A stretch of 64,000 bases of DNA from Bacteroides stercorirosoris (lineage in GTDB: Bacteria > Bacteroidota > Bacteroidia > Bacteroidales > Bacteroidaceae): contig NZ_FQZN01000019.1 in assembly GCF_900142015.1 (NCBI RefSeq), positions 1 to 64,000 on the forward strand, read 5' to 3'. Numbering within the stretch: position 1 is the first letter of the stretch; every line of letters starts with the position of its first letter. Below are positions 44,316-54,699 of this stretch, piece after piece. The translations under genes and the position numbers were made by a program. The notes under the pieces were generated by a model. The model did no database searches and was not told where the DNA came from. It saw only the letters and a program-made list of their open reading frames with translations.

Positions 44316-46364
44316 ATGAAGAAAATATTATCTATTTGTCTGTTGCTCATAGCTGTTATGGCGCAGGCGCAGATACAGGAACCCGTCAAGTTCAAGTCGG
44401 AATTGAAGACTCTTGCGGCGGGTGAAGCGGAAATTGTGTTCACTGCTACTATTGATAAAGGTTGGCATGTGTATTCTACCGACCTCGGTGACGGTGGTCC
44501 TATCTCGGCTACATTCAACGTAGAGAAAATATCCGGTGCCACGGTTGTAGGAAAATTGCAGCCGAAAGGTAAAGAAATAGCTTCTTACGATAAATTGTTT
44601 GAGATGAACGTGCGTTACTTTGAGGGTACGGCGCAGTTTGTTCAGAAGCTGAAACTTACGGGGGGCGATTATCAGGTGCAGGGATTCCTGGAATTCGGAG
44701 CCTGCAATGATGAAAACTGCTTGCCGCCTACACAAGTAGAATTTGATTTCAAGGGTAAGGCGGAAGCTGCCAAAGGTGCGGCCGCTGTGGCTCCTGCGGA
44801 TAAACCGGCAACTCCCGTTGCGGAGGCAAAACCGGAGAGCCAGCCGGTTGAACAGGCCGGAACACCGGCAGATGCTGCTGTGATTGGTGGGACGGACGCT
44901 CCAACGGATGTGAACGTTATGGAAAACATAGACCTCTGGAAACCGGTTATCTCTGATCTGCAAACTTTTGGTGAAACTACTTCACAGGAAGATATGTCAT
45001 GGATTTATATCTTTATCACCGGATTCCTCGGTGGATTGCTGGCTCTGTTCACTCCTTGTGTGTGGCCCATTATTCCGATGACGGTGAGCTTCTTCCTGAA
45101 ACGTTCCAAAGATAAGAAAAAAGGTATTCGTGATGCCTGGACGTATGGTGCTTCCATCGTAGTGATCTACGTTACACTGGGTCTGGCTATTACGCTGATT
45201 TTCGGTGCCAGTGCATTGAATGCGCTTTCCACGAATGCTGTGTTCAACATCCTTTTCTGTCTGATGCTGGTGGTGTTTGCCGCTTCCTTCTTCGGGGCAT
45301 TCGAGCTGACGTTGCCTTCTAAATGGAGCAATGCGGTTGACAGCAAGGCGGAGGCAACAAGCGGTCTGCTCAGCATCTTCCTGATGGCGTTCACGCTTTC
45401 ATTGGTATCATTCTCTTGCACGGGACCCATTATCGGTTTCCTGCTTGTGCAGGTATCTACGACGGGTAGTGTGGTGGCTCCGGCCATCGGTATGCTTGGT
45501 TTTGCCATTGCTTTGGCATTGCCGTTCACGCTGTTCGCCCTGTTCCCGTCCTGGTTGAAGTCTATGCCGAAGTCGGGAGGTTGGATGAATGTCATCAAGG
45601 TTACGCTCGGTTTCCTGGAACTGGCTTTTGCCTTGAAGTTCCTTTCCGTAGCCGATTTGGCATACGGCTGGCGTATTCTTGACCGTGAAACATTCCTAGC
45701 TTTGTGGATTGTGTTGTTTGCCCTGCTGGGCTTCTACCTGTTGGGCAAAATCAAGTTCTCGCACGATGATGACGATACGAAAGTGGGAGTGGGCCGTTTC
45801 TTCATGGCACTCTTTTCACTTGCCTTTGCCGTATACATGGTTCCCGGTCTGTGGGGTGCCCCATTGAAGGCAGTGAGTGCTTTTGCTCCGCCTATGCAGA
45901 CGCAGGATTTCAATCTCTATAATAATGAGGTGCATGCCAAGTTCGATGATTACGATCTCGGTATGGAATATGCCCGTCAGCATGGTAAACCTGTGATGCT
46001 TGACTTCACCGGTTACGGTTGTGTAAACTGCCGCAAGATGGAACTTGCCGTATGGACAGACTCAAAGGTGAGTGATATCATAAACAACGACTATGTGCTC
46101 ATCACACTCTACGTAGATAATAAGACTCCGCTGACCGAACCCGTAAAAGTGGTTGAGAATGGCAGGGAGCGTACGTTGCGTACCATAGGCGATAAATGGA
46201 GCTATCTGCAACGGGTCAAGTTCGGTGCGAATGCACAGCCGTTCTACGTACTGATCAATAATGAAGGCCGTCCTTTGAATAAATCTTATTCCTATGACGA
46301 GGACATTCCTAAGTACATCGAATTCTTGCAAACCGGATTGGAGAACTATAAGAAAGGAAAATAA
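44316..46364 (+). CDS. DsbD-like thiol:disulfide interchange protein
   Basis: About 682 residues. Signal peptide, N-terminal DsbD-alpha-like domain (about 20-150), Ala/Pro-rich linker, eight-TM CcdA-like domain (about 225-520) and C-terminal thioredoxin domain with CVNC active site (GYGCVNCRKME). It carries electrons from cytosolic thioredoxin to periplasmic thiol proteins and cytochrome maturation. Start MKKILSICLLL at 44316 gives a proper signal peptide; the in-frame Met at 44286 overlaps the previous gene. Confidence 0.9.
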   Translation: MKKILSICLLLIAVMAQAQIQEPVKFKSELKTLAAGEAEIVFTATIDKGWHVYSTDLGDGGPISATFNVEKISGATVVGKLQPKGKEIASYDKLFEMNVRYFEGTAQFVQKLKLTGGDYQVQGFLEFGACNDENCLPPTQVEFDFKGKAEAAKGAAAVAPADKPATPVAEAKPESQPVEQAGTPADAAVIGGTDAPTDVNVMENIDLWKPVISDLQTFGETTSQEDMSWIYIFITGFLGGLLALFTPCVWPIIPMTVSFFLKRSKDKKKGIRDAWTYGASIVVIYVTLGLAITLIFGASALNALSTNAVFNILFCLMLVVFAASFFGAFELTLPSKWSNAVDSKAEATSGLLSIFLMAFTLSLVSFSCTGPIIGFLLVQVSTTGSVVAPAIGMLGFAIALALPFTLFALFPSWLKSMPKSGGWMNVIKVTLGFLELAFALKFLSVADLAYGWRILDRETFLALWIVLFALLGFYLLGKIKFSHDDDDTKVGVGRFFMALFSLAFAVYMVPGLWGAPLKAVSAFAPPMQTQDFNLYNNEVHAKFDDYDLGMEYARQHGKPVMLDFTGYGCVNCRKMELAVWTDSKVSDIINNDYVLITLYVDNKTPLTEPVKVVENGRERTLRTIGDKWSYLQRVKFGANAQPFYVLINNEGRPLNKSYSYDEDIPKYIEFLQTGLENYKKGK

Positions 46365-46373
46365 TACTAACAG

Positions 46374-46407
46374 AATGCCTGGCCGACACCAACGACCGGG
46401 CATTTTT
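46374..46407 (+). terminator. Terminator of the DsbD-like gene
   Basis: AATGCCTGGCCG (46374-46385) pairs with CGACCGGGCATT (46393-46404) with two imperfect pairs, followed by TTTATT. Confidence 0.7.
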
Positions 46408-46424
46408 ATTAACCCCAAATATTT

Positions 46425-47084
46425 ATGAAACATATTGTAGACATTGACACATGGGAACGCCGGGATAATTATAATTTCTTCCGGGGTTTTGTAAATTCAT
46501 GGTATTCCATTACTACAGAGATTGATTGTACCGAGGCCAGTGCCATAGCAAGAGCTTCCGGCCGTTCATTCTTCCTTTATTATCTTTATGCCGTGGTTCG
46601 TTCGGCCAATGAGGTGCCGGAGCTTCGTTACCGTACAGATAAGAACGGGCAAGTCATTTTCCATGACGAGGTGGATATCATTTCTCCGATAGCCGTTCCG
46701 GGAAAGACATTTTATACCGTCCGTATCCCTTATCATGAAGACTTCGAGCGTTTTTATGCTGAAGCCTATTCACTGATAACCAATATTCCGGAAGATGGTG
46801 ACCCATACGGAGCCGAGAAGGTGTTGGGAGCGCAGGGCGTTTATGATGTTGTTCATTTGAGTGCGGTTCCTAAGATGTATTTCACATCTACCACTTACAC
46901 TCTGGCGGAAGCCGGAAACGGTTGCAGCTATCCGCTGATGACTTCCGGTAAAGCCGTGTCCCGCGAAGGACGTTTGGTTTTTCCACTTTCCATCTATGTA
47001 AACCATGCGTTTGTGGATGGTTCGCACCTGAGTTTATTTTTCCAGAAGATAGAAGAACACCTGAAAAGAATTTCACATAAGTAA
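46425..47084 (+). CDS. Chloramphenicol-acetyltransferase-fold acetyltransferase
   Basis: A 219-residue protein of the CAT family. The catalytic His lies in NHAFVDGSH (HxxxDG), the end of the trimer-interface active site, and the N-terminal region (WERRDNYNFFRGF) is typical. CAT-fold proteins of commensal Bacteroides are often housekeeping relatives; resistance cannot be claimed from sequence. It is flanked by terminators and looks monocistronic. Confidence 0.85.
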   Translation: MKHIVDIDTWERRDNYNFFRGFVNSWYSITTEIDCTEASAIARASGRSFFLYYLYAVVRSANEVPELRYRTDKNGQVIFHDEVDIISPIAVPGKTFYTVRIPYHEDFERFYAEAYSLITNIPEDGDPYGAEKVLGAQGVYDVVHLSAVPKMYFTSTTYTLAEAGNGCSYPLMTSGKAVSREGRLVFPLSIYVNHAFVDGSHLSLFFQKIEEHLKRISHK

Positions 47085-47098
47085 AAAAAGGGATATTC

Positions 47099-47165
47099 AA
47101 CGTGGATAACGCAGATTTATAAGGTTGCGCTACAACCGGAAAACTGTGTTATCCGCGTTTTTTAT
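47099..47165 (+). terminator. Terminator of the CAT-fold gene
   Basis: Arms 47099-47114 and 47144-47159 agree at 14 of 16 positions (core GGATAAC/GTTATCC), with an inner GGTTG/CAACC stem and a following T-run. Confidence 0.7.
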
Positions 47166-47253
47166 GTCAGGAAAATCAGCTTGTATCCGGTCTTCTTTTT
47201 CTATTTCTCTTTTTTATCTCCGGGATTTTACATACGTTTGCAACATTGTAGAG

Positions 47254-47261
47254 TACCTTTG
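47254..47261 (+). promoter_or_regulatory. -7 box for ECF sigma gene
   Basis: TACCTTTG, 24 bp before the start codon at 47286; no TTTG at the usual -33 distance. Confidence 0.45.
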
Positions 47262-47285
47262 TGTTCCAGAAACTAAAAATATACT

Positions 47286-47891
47286 ATGTCTTCAACAGAT
47301 ATTTTCAATGATGAACATGCACTTGTTCTCCGTTTGATAGACGGGGACGAAGCCGCTTTCTGCGAACTTTACGCAACTTACAAAAACCGCCTGATATACT
47401 TTGCAATGCGTTTTCTGAAGTCGCGTGAGTATGCAGAAGATATTTTTCAGGATGCGTTTACGGTTATCTGGCAGAGTCGTCGTTTCATTAATCCCGATAC
47501 CTCCTTTTCTTCTTACCTCTATACGATTGTCCGCAACCGGATATTAAACCAGTTGCGCGATTCCGCCAACGAAGAACAGCTGAAAGAAAGCATACTTTCG
47601 CAGGCACTCGACTATACGGATAATACTAAAGGTGACATTCTGGCGAATGATTTGAAGTCTCTCGTTTCCCGTGCTCTGGAGCAGCTTACTCCCCGGCAGC
47701 GTGAAGTCTTCAATATGAGTCGGGAAGCCCAACTTTCTCATAAAGAAATTGCAGAGAGTTTGGGAATATCCGTTAATACGGTTCAGGAACATATATCTTC
47801 TTCTCTGAAAATCGTTCGTACCTACCTTATCAAGTATTCCGGCAGTGAATATGCCGATTTGATTCTGCTGCTTATCTGCCTGAATCTATAA
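47286..47891 (+). CDS. ECF RNA polymerase sigma factor
   Basis: A 201-residue sigma factor with region 2 (YKNRLIYFAMRFLKSREYAEDIFQDAF in part) and region 4 (LTPRQREVFNMSREAQLSHKE in part, HTH about 155-180), plus a short hydrophobic C-terminal tail (ADLILLLICLNL), unusual for a cytosolic sigma but common in Bacteroidetes ECF10-type members. It should drive the downstream FecR/SusCD locus. Confidence 0.92.
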   Translation: MSSTDIFNDEHALVLRLIDGDEAAFCELYATYKNRLIYFAMRFLKSREYAEDIFQDAFTVIWQSRRFINPDTSFSSYLYTIVRNRILNQLRDSANEEQLKESILSQALDYTDNTKGDILANDLKSLVSRALEQLTPRQREVFNMSREAQLSHKEIAESLGISVNTVQEHISSSLKIVRTYLIKYSGSEYADLILLLICLNL

Positions 47892-47980
47892 TAAATGTTA
47901 ATCATACCCCAGCATCTTCCCTTTGCTGTGTATTACTCTATGTAAAGGAGAATATATGCTGCCTTTAATGAGTTTACACT

Positions 47981-48961
47981 ATGGAAGAAAAAGAAACAGA
48001 TAAATCTATACTCCGCCGTTACCTGGATGATATGTATACCCGGGAAGAAGCGCATGGCCTATTGTCAAAACTTAGGAACAGTGCTTCTGATGAAATGCTG
48101 GGTGAACTGGCTGACGGGGTTTGGGAAGAAGCGGCAGCACAGGATTTCACTACCGGCCCGGAGCGTGAGAAATATAAGGAAGAAGCCGCCCGACTTCTGA
48201 AACGTATTGAACACAAGAAGCGTACCTGGTTTCATCGTATTACTAAAACAGTGGCAGCGTCTGTTGCGGTGGTTTGCCTTATTTGGGGTGGTCTGAATCT
48301 TTGGAATGATATGAACCGGCAACAGATTGTTTATCTGGAAGCTTTTACCTCTTATGGCGAGCGGAAGCGGATTCAGTTGCCGGATGGTACGTTGCTCACT
48401 CTGAATTCCTGTTCACGTATTCGCTATCCGGAACGTTTCATAGATGATGAACGGAGGGTTGAATTGGAGGGGGAGGGATATTTCCAGGTATATAAGAATG
48501 AGCGGCAGCCGTTTATTGTCAATACTAGCCGTTTGAATGTACGCGTGTTGGGTACCCGTTTTGATGTGAAATCCTACTCTTCGGATGAGATTGTCTCAGT
48601 AGATGTGGAAAGCGGTAAAGTGCAGGTGGACTTGCCTGAAGCAATGATGCGGCTACAGGCTAAAGAGCAGGTACTGATAAATACGGCTTCGGGCGAATAC
48701 AGCAAACGGCGTGAAGAGCGTTCCGTTGCAGTCTGGCGAAAAGGCGGGTTGCGTTTTAACAGTACGCCGATACGTGATGTGGCCAAAGAACTGGAACGTA
48801 TGTATAATTGCCGCATCACCTTCGCTGATGGACAGGAATTCAGCAATCTTATATCCGGAGAACATGATAATAAAAGCCTGGAGGCCGTGCTTCAGTCTAT
48901 GGAATACACCAGCGGCATCCGCTATAAAAAAGAAGGAAACAACGTTTTATTGTTTAAATGA
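47981..48961 (+). CDS. FecR-family anti-sigma factor
   Basis: A 326-residue anti-sigma regulator: cytosolic N-terminal domain (about 1-80), TM helix (about 88-105), FecR periplasmic domain (about 120-220) and C-terminal DUF4974-like domain (about 250-320). It pairs with the ECF sigma 89 bp upstream and with the STN domain of the following SusC. Confidence 0.92.
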   Translation: MEEKETDKSILRRYLDDMYTREEAHGLLSKLRNSASDEMLGELADGVWEEAAAQDFTTGPEREKYKEEAARLLKRIEHKKRTWFHRITKTVAASVAVVCLIWGGLNLWNDMNRQQIVYLEAFTSYGERKRIQLPDGTLLTLNSCSRIRYPERFIDDERRVELEGEGYFQVYKNERQPFIVNTSRLNVRVLGTRFDVKSYSSDEIVSVDVESGKVQVDLPEAMMRLQAKEQVLINTASGEYSKRREERSVAVWRKGGLRFNSTPIRDVAKELERMYNCRITFADGQEFSNLISGEHDNKSLEAVLQSMEYTSGIRYKKEGNNVLLFK

Positions 48962-49152
48962 TAAAAAACTTAATATTATGAAAGCACCCACTTAGTCCCC
49001 TTTTCTAAAAGAAAATAGGAGCTATCTCTCAGAGCAGCCCCTATCCTGTAATCCGGACGGATATTCATTCGTTTCGACCCGTGTGAATAACGTATCTCGG
49101 CATTACACCTTTGTTTCAATTAATTAATTTAATTACTAAAACGCACAAATAA

Positions 49153-52100
49153 ATGAATAATCTTTCAAATTCCAAAAGGAAAAGTCGAAATATACATTCG
49201 TTTTTAGCTTTTTTACTATTCGTATGCTTGTCTGTTATGCCGGATAATGTGCAGGCTCAAAAAGATAAAACTGTAACGCTGAATGTTCAGAATGAAGCAG
49301 TGGAAAATGTCTTTATCCGGCTGAGTAAGCAGACAGGTTTGAAATTCTTTTATGACCAGGATGTGGTCAATGCCGCTCCACGCATATCAATCGATGTGAA
49401 AAACAGTCCTTTGCAGGCTGTTTTGGATAAGATAACTGCACAGACAGGTTTATTTTTCAATAGGGATAATAATACGATATCTGTAGGCAAACAGAAGAGT
49501 GGGAGTGATGCCAGGCAATCGAAGACGCGGGCAGTGAAAGGGACAGTGGTAGACGAAACCGGTGAGGCTATAATCGGTGCTACTGTATTGGTGAAAGGCA
49601 CCACTAATGGTGTGACAACTAATCTTGATGGAAACTATGCTCTGGCGGATGTTCCGGACAATGCCACAATCTTGATTTCATATATAGGTTATCAGACTGT
49701 GGAACTTAAGGCCAACAGTAAAGAACTGGCTAAGATTACATTGAAAGAGAATAGCGAATTATTGGATGAAGTGGTAGTTCTGGGATATGGAAATATCCGC
49801 AGGAGCGATGTGACGGGTTCCATTGCATCCGTTTCTTCGGAATCCATCTCAAAAGTGGCTTCCGCTTCCGTGGCCGATGCGTTGGCCGGAAAGATGGCCG
49901 GTGTGCAGATAACGACGGCAGACGGTGCTTTGGACGCTGAAATCAGCATCCGTGTGCGTGGAGGCGGCTCAATCACTCAGGACAACTCACCGTTATTTCT
50001 TGTTGACGGTTTTCCGGTGGATGATTTGAGTGGCATTCCGCCTACGGATATCGAATCTATCGATGTCCTGAAAGAAGCTTCCATGACTGCCATCTACGGT
50101 GCCAGAGGTGCGAATGGTGTAGTGATTGTAACCACGAAGAACCCGAAAATGGGTAAGACGTCAGTGCAATTCAACAGCTATGTCCAGACGCGTACATTGG
50201 CGGGAAAATTACCGGTAATGGGCAATTATGAATTTGTGATGGCGGAGTATGAGTATCAGATGATACGTAAAGGATCGGATGAGACTTTTATCAAGAACTT
50301 TGGTTATTATGATGACATTGACTTATATAAATATACAGATTCTAAAGACTGGCAGGATGAAGTATTGGGAGGTAATCCGATTTCACAATACTATAATCTG
50401 ACAGTCAGTGGAGGCAGTGAAAAGACGAAGTTTAATTTGAGTTATAACCGGAATAAAGACGAGGGACAGTTGATAGGTTCCGGTCTGACGCGTAATAATA
50501 TTATCCTGAAGTTGAATCATGAATTATTTAAGAATCTGAAACTGGAGACAAATTCCACATACCGCACCCGCACTATTGACGGAGCAGGTACGTCGGGCAC
50601 CAACATCGTAACGGCTCTCCGCTACCGGCCTACCAACGGACTGACTTCCGGCACATCCCTTGATCCGGATGATGATGACGAGAATCTGGATGAGGATGGT
50701 AACTCTTTGAATCAGAAGTACACTCCGCTGGAAGAGAACAAGCAGAATTATAGGAAAAGGAAAGAAACGGCAATCAGCCTTAAAGCGGCTTTGGTATGGG
50801 ACGTTTTCAAAGGAATGCAATTCCGTTCGGAATATGGCATCAGTACGACAAACTCCAGTGATGACCTGTTTTATGGGGCGTTATCGAGCACAGCGTCCGC
50901 TGCCGGGATGAATAATATGCCTTCGGCCAAGCGTACAAAGACACATAAAGAGTCATATCGCCTGGCTAATACACTGACCTATCGCAATTTGTTCCGTAAA
51001 ATCCACAATGTGAACCTGATGATCGGACAGGAAATAAATCATTCGCAAAATGACAATACGTATATGAGTGCACGTTATTTCCCCGTTTCCATTACGGCCG
51101 AAGCGGCTCTTGAAAACTTTGCATTGGGCACACCCCACCAAAGTACCAGCTATAAAGCAGCTCCTGACAGAACGGCTTCCTTCTTCGGTCGCGCACTGTA
51201 TGATTATAAAAGCCGTTATTATTTCAATTTCACATTTCGTGCGGACGGCTCCACCAAGTTTGCACCGGGCAAGCAGTGGGGGGTATTCCCTGCGGGTTCT
51301 ATAGCCTGGAGAATTTCTAAAGAAAATTGGATGAAGCCGTTCAAATTTGTTTCTGAACTGAAGTTGAGAGCAAGTTATGGTTTGGCAGGTAACAACCGCA
51401 TCAGTGATGATTTGTGGCATAACATCTATCGCGTATATAGCGGTTCGAGCGCTCCCGGTTTTAATAATGAAGACTATAATTATTATCAGTTTGCAGATCA
51501 GACCTATTTGTATGATCCTGATCTGAAATGGGAAACCACTATTACGCGGAATCTTGGTTTGGACTTCGGCTTTTTCAAGAACCGTTTAAGTGGTACGGTT
51601 GATGTATACTGGAATACAACTAAAGATTTGCTGGTTCCGTCCATCATACCGAATTCGTCCGGTTATTCGCGGCAGATGACGAATGTGGGCCGTACTTCCA
51701 ATAGGGGAGTTGAGTTTTCTTTGAGCGGAAAAATCGTCCAGACGAAGGACTTTAGCTTGTCAGCCAACTTCAATGTCGCCTTTAATAAGAATAAGGTTGA
51801 TAAACTGTCTTCCGGTGAAACGGAGTGGAAAACGAAGGCTTCCCTCTCCAATTGGTATGGAACCTATAATTACAAGATGGAAGTAGGCAAGAGCATGGGA
51901 TTGATTTACGGTTTTGTGAATGACGGCTTCTATACGGTCGACGACTTTAACTTTGATGAAACCACCAAGAAATGGACATTGAAACCGGGAGTTCCGGATA
52001 ACTCTTCCTTTAGTTCGGGCAACTTTAGCTTCAAGCCGGGTGCCATGAAGTTCAAGAAACTGTCCGATTCGGAGTCGGACTTGATAACGGAAGAAGATAT

Positions 52101-52671
52101 GACCATTATTGGCGATACCAATCCGAAGGTAACAGGAGGTTTCGGACTGTCCGGCAGTTGGAAGAATTGGGATTTTACTGCATTCTTTAATTATATGTGT
52201 GATTTTGATGTGTTCAATGTCAATAAACTCTATCTGAATTCCGCTGTCCGTCGCAATTATTCTAATTTGTCAACGAATATGAGCCTGTCACACCGTTTCC
52301 GCTATGTGGATGATGCGGGTGTCAATGTTTCCAATGATCCGGTTGCGCTGGCAGAATTGAATAAGAACGCCGCGACTTATTCGTGGATGTCCGTTACTCA
52401 GGGCATCACGATGAGCGATTTGATTGAAGACGGTTCATTTTTGCGTCTGAGCACTCTGACTGTGGGATATACGCTTCCGCAACGTTGGTTGAGCCGGGTG
52501 GGGGTTAAGAGCCTGCGTCTGTATTTCTCCGGCAGCAACCTGTTTACTCTGACGGGGTATAGCGGTTACGATCCGGAAGTGAACATTCAGAAAGGGCTGA
52601 CTCCGGGTATAGATAACAATGTGACTCCGCGTAGCCGGGTTTACACACTTGGAATAAATTTGAATTTTTAA
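49153..52671 (+). CDS. SusC/RagA-type TonB-dependent transporter with STN domain
   Basis: An 1172-residue outer-membrane transporter: signal peptide (about 1-36), STN domain (about 40-115), carboxypeptidase-regulatory-like domain (about 125-200, VVDETGEAIIGATVLVKGTT), plug and 22-strand barrel. Partner of the SusD-like lipoprotein 17 bp downstream. A 191-bp leader with no gene separates it from the fecR gene. Confidence 0.95.
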   Translation: MNNLSNSKRKSRNIHSFLAFLLFVCLSVMPDNVQAQKDKTVTLNVQNEAVENVFIRLSKQTGLKFFYDQDVVNAAPRISIDVKNSPLQAVLDKITAQTGLFFNRDNNTISVGKQKSGSDARQSKTRAVKGTVVDETGEAIIGATVLVKGTTNGVTTNLDGNYALADVPDNATILISYIGYQTVELKANSKELAKITLKENSELLDEVVVLGYGNIRRSDVTGSIASVSSESISKVASASVADALAGKMAGVQITTADGALDAEISIRVRGGGSITQDNSPLFLVDGFPVDDLSGIPPTDIESIDVLKEASMTAIYGARGANGVVIVTTKNPKMGKTSVQFNSYVQTRTLAGKLPVMGNYEFVMAEYEYQMIRKGSDETFIKNFGYYDDIDLYKYTDSKDWQDEVLGGNPISQYYNLTVSGGSEKTKFNLSYNRNKDEGQLIGSGLTRNNIILKLNHELFKNLKLETNSTYRTRTIDGAGTSGTNIVTALRYRPTNGLTSGTSLDPDDDDENLDEDGNSLNQKYTPLEENKQNYRKRKETAISLKAALVWDVFKGMQFRSEYGISTTNSSDDLFYGALSSTASAAGMNNMPSAKRTKTHKESYRLANTLTYRNLFRKIHNVNLMIGQEINHSQNDNTYMSARYFPVSITAEAALENFALGTPHQSTSYKAAPDRTASFFGRALYDYKSRYYFNFTFRADGSTKFAPGKQWGVFPAGSIAWRISKENWMKPFKFVSELKLRASYGLAGNNRISDDLWHNIYRVYSGSSAPGFNNEDYNYYQFADQTYLYDPDLKWETTITRNLGLDFGFFKNRLSGTVDVYWNTTKDLLVPSIIPNSSGYSRQMTNVGRTSNRGVEFSLSGKIVQTKDFSLSANFNVAFNKNKVDKLSSGETEWKTKASLSNWYGTYNYKMEVGKSMGLIYGFVNDGFYTVDDFNFDETTKKWTLKPGVPDNSSFSSGNFSFKPGAMKFKKLSDSESDLITEEDMTIIGDTNPKVTGGFGLSGSWKNWDFTAFFNYMCDFDVFNVNKLYLNSAVRRNYSNLSTNMSLSHRFRYVDDAGVNVSNDPVALAELNKNAATYSWMSVTQGITMSDLIEDGSFLRLSTLTVGYTLPQRWLSRVGVKSLRLYFSGSNLFTLTGYSGYDPEVNIQKGLTPGIDNNVTPRSRVYTLGINLNF

Positions 52672-52688
52672 AAATAGAATATTGAATC

Positions 52689-54689
52689 ATGAAAAAGCTT
52701 TATATTCCAGTTATCATATTGATGATACTTACATCTTGTGAAGATTACCTGAATGTAAACTCTCCTTCCACTTTTGATAAAGATTATATCTTTAACAGCG
52801 AGTCGGAGATTGCCACGGCTGTCAATGGTATGTATGTACCGATGGTTAGCGGCAAGGGTTGGGTAGGTAACATAGCCCAGAAGATGCTGTTCAATACAGA
52901 TGTCGAGTTCACTACGGTTACCACGTCGTCCAATCTGAAAGAGAGTGCTTTCGAACCGAGTGCAGGTGATATCAGTTCGTATGGCAGCATCTGGACAGGT
53001 ATGTATGACGGAGTGAACCGGACGAATGACGTGATAGAAGGCATCGAGCAAAGTCCCTTGTTTGAGGCTGCCGATAAAACCAAACCTTCCCGGGTGATGC
53101 ATTATTATGGTGAAGCGAAGGTTTTGCGAGCCATGTACTATTTTGAACTGGTGAGAAACTGGGGAGACGTTCCTTACAGGCGGAAACCGGCGGGTGACAA
53201 GAATGAACTGTTTATCGGGGCGACCGACCGTGATATCATATTGGCGGATATGATAAATGACCTTATTGAAGTCGAGCCGGTCATGTGGTATGCCGAAGAA
53301 TCGGACAGGGGAGTTGAAGCAGCTTCAAGAGAGTTTTGTCAGGGATTGATAGCCCGCATGGCATTATATAGAGGCGGATGGACGCTGCGTCCGGATTATT
53401 CGAATCCCGCAGCTATCGGTTCGATGCAGCGCAATGATGACTGGCAGAAATACTATGAAATAGCCGAGAAGTATGCGGGCAAGGTAATTAATGAGGGTAA
53501 GCACTCACTGGACCGTTCATTCCGCCAGCTTTGGGTGGACGAATGTAGCTGGGTCGTTCCGGTGAATGATGATAACATTTTCGATGTACCGGCCAAGGTA
53601 GGGGGCTCCGGAGAGTTGGGATATTCCTGGGGAACCTATATCGTTTCGCAGAAGAATTCGGAAGGGCAGAATGCGTCCAATGCTCCGCACGGATATTCTT
53701 CGGGAGGTTCAAAACTGGCGCTTACCTATATGCTATCATTTGATCATAAAGACTTGCGCCGCGACCTTACGTGCGAGATGTTCCGTTATGAAAATTCGGG
53801 AATGACTAATATCGTTCAGAAACCCATAGCTGCCCTTACGGTTTATTGCGGGAAATGGAACCGCCTGTTTATGGCAACCCCTTTGGGCAGCACTTCCAAT
53901 AAAGGTACCGGAATAAACTACACTTATATGCGATACGCAGACGTATTGCTTATGTACGCTGAAGCCGCCAATGAAAACCATAACGGACCTACGGCACAAG
54001 CCAAAGAAGCCTTGAAGAAAGTCCGCAGTCGCGCTTTTGCGGCAGAAGACTGGGCTGAGAAAGTGGATGGCTATGTCGATGCTCTTATTTCTAAAGAAGA
54101 TTTCTTTGATGCGATTGTGAAGGAACGTGCCTGGGAATTGGGAGGTGAGAAGCATAGACGTTATGACCTGGCGCGTTGGAATCTGTATGGAAAGACTCTC
54201 TATAACCTTTATTTCGACTGGATTACTTTAGGAAAAGTAGCCCGCACCAAGCAATATGAGAATGCGTCCACTAAGTTTGAAGAGCCGACTTATGATGAGC
54301 GTTTCAATTCCTATCCGGCTGTGGCTTATTACAGAATGGTTAATGCCGTGAATCCGCCTGCCGTCTGTGTGTCGCAAACCATAGACTGGTATAAAGAAGG
54401 AGGCAAGAACTCTTATGATGAATCCTTTGAATCATATCCTTCAAAAGCGCCTACGGGATATACACTTATAAATATGTGTAACCAGTATTGCACGCAGGTC
54501 AAGAATACTTCGAATCCGCGTCAGTGGGTACCTGCCCCTGCCGTACTGTTCTCATTCTATGGGTATATCAACGAGTCGAATGCGGCAACCGTGAATCCGG
54601 AAGTCGATCCTGTCCGTTACCTGTTGCCTATACCTCCCGATGCATTGTCAAGTCATCAAGGGTTATTGAAGAATTATTATGGATATTAA
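52689..54689 (+). CDS. SusD/RagB-type glycan-binding lipoprotein
   Basis: A 666-residue surface lipoprotein (lipobox LTSC, Cys16; NVNSPSTFDKDYIF). It has the SusD helices (VLRAMYYFELVRNWGDVPY, ERAWELGGEKHRRYDLARW) and is longer than the usual about 500-600 residues, with extra C-terminal sequence. It binds the glycan for its SusC partner. It overlaps the neighbourhood of the FnIII/DUF4957-like gene, which starts 10 bp after its stop. Confidence 0.92.
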   Translation: MKKLYIPVIILMILTSCEDYLNVNSPSTFDKDYIFNSESEIATAVNGMYVPMVSGKGWVGNIAQKMLFNTDVEFTTVTTSSNLKESAFEPSAGDISSYGSIWTGMYDGVNRTNDVIEGIEQSPLFEAADKTKPSRVMHYYGEAKVLRAMYYFELVRNWGDVPYRRKPAGDKNELFIGATDRDIILADMINDLIEVEPVMWYAEESDRGVEAASREFCQGLIARMALYRGGWTLRPDYSNPAAIGSMQRNDDWQKYYEIAEKYAGKVINEGKHSLDRSFRQLWVDECSWVVPVNDDNIFDVPAKVGGSGELGYSWGTYIVSQKNSEGQNASNAPHGYSSGGSKLALTYMLSFDHKDLRRDLTCEMFRYENSGMTNIVQKPIAALTVYCGKWNRLFMATPLGSTSNKGTGINYTYMRYADVLLMYAEAANENHNGPTAQAKEALKKVRSRAFAAEDWAEKVDGYVDALISKEDFFDAIVKERAWELGGEKHRRYDLARWNLYGKTLYNLYFDWITLGKVARTKQYENASTKFEEPTYDERFNSYPAVAYYRMVNAVNPPAVCVSQTIDWYKEGGKNSYDESFESYPSKAPTGYTLINMCNQYCTQVKNTSNPRQWVPAPAVLFSFYGYINESNAATVNPEVDPVRYLLPIPPDALSSHQGLLKNYYGY

Positions 54690-54699
54690 AAAAGAAAGT

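Noticed and set aside
46425..47084. Chloramphenicol resistance gene
   Set aside because: Only the fold and catalytic His motif are visible; there is no mobile context, and housekeeping relatives are common.
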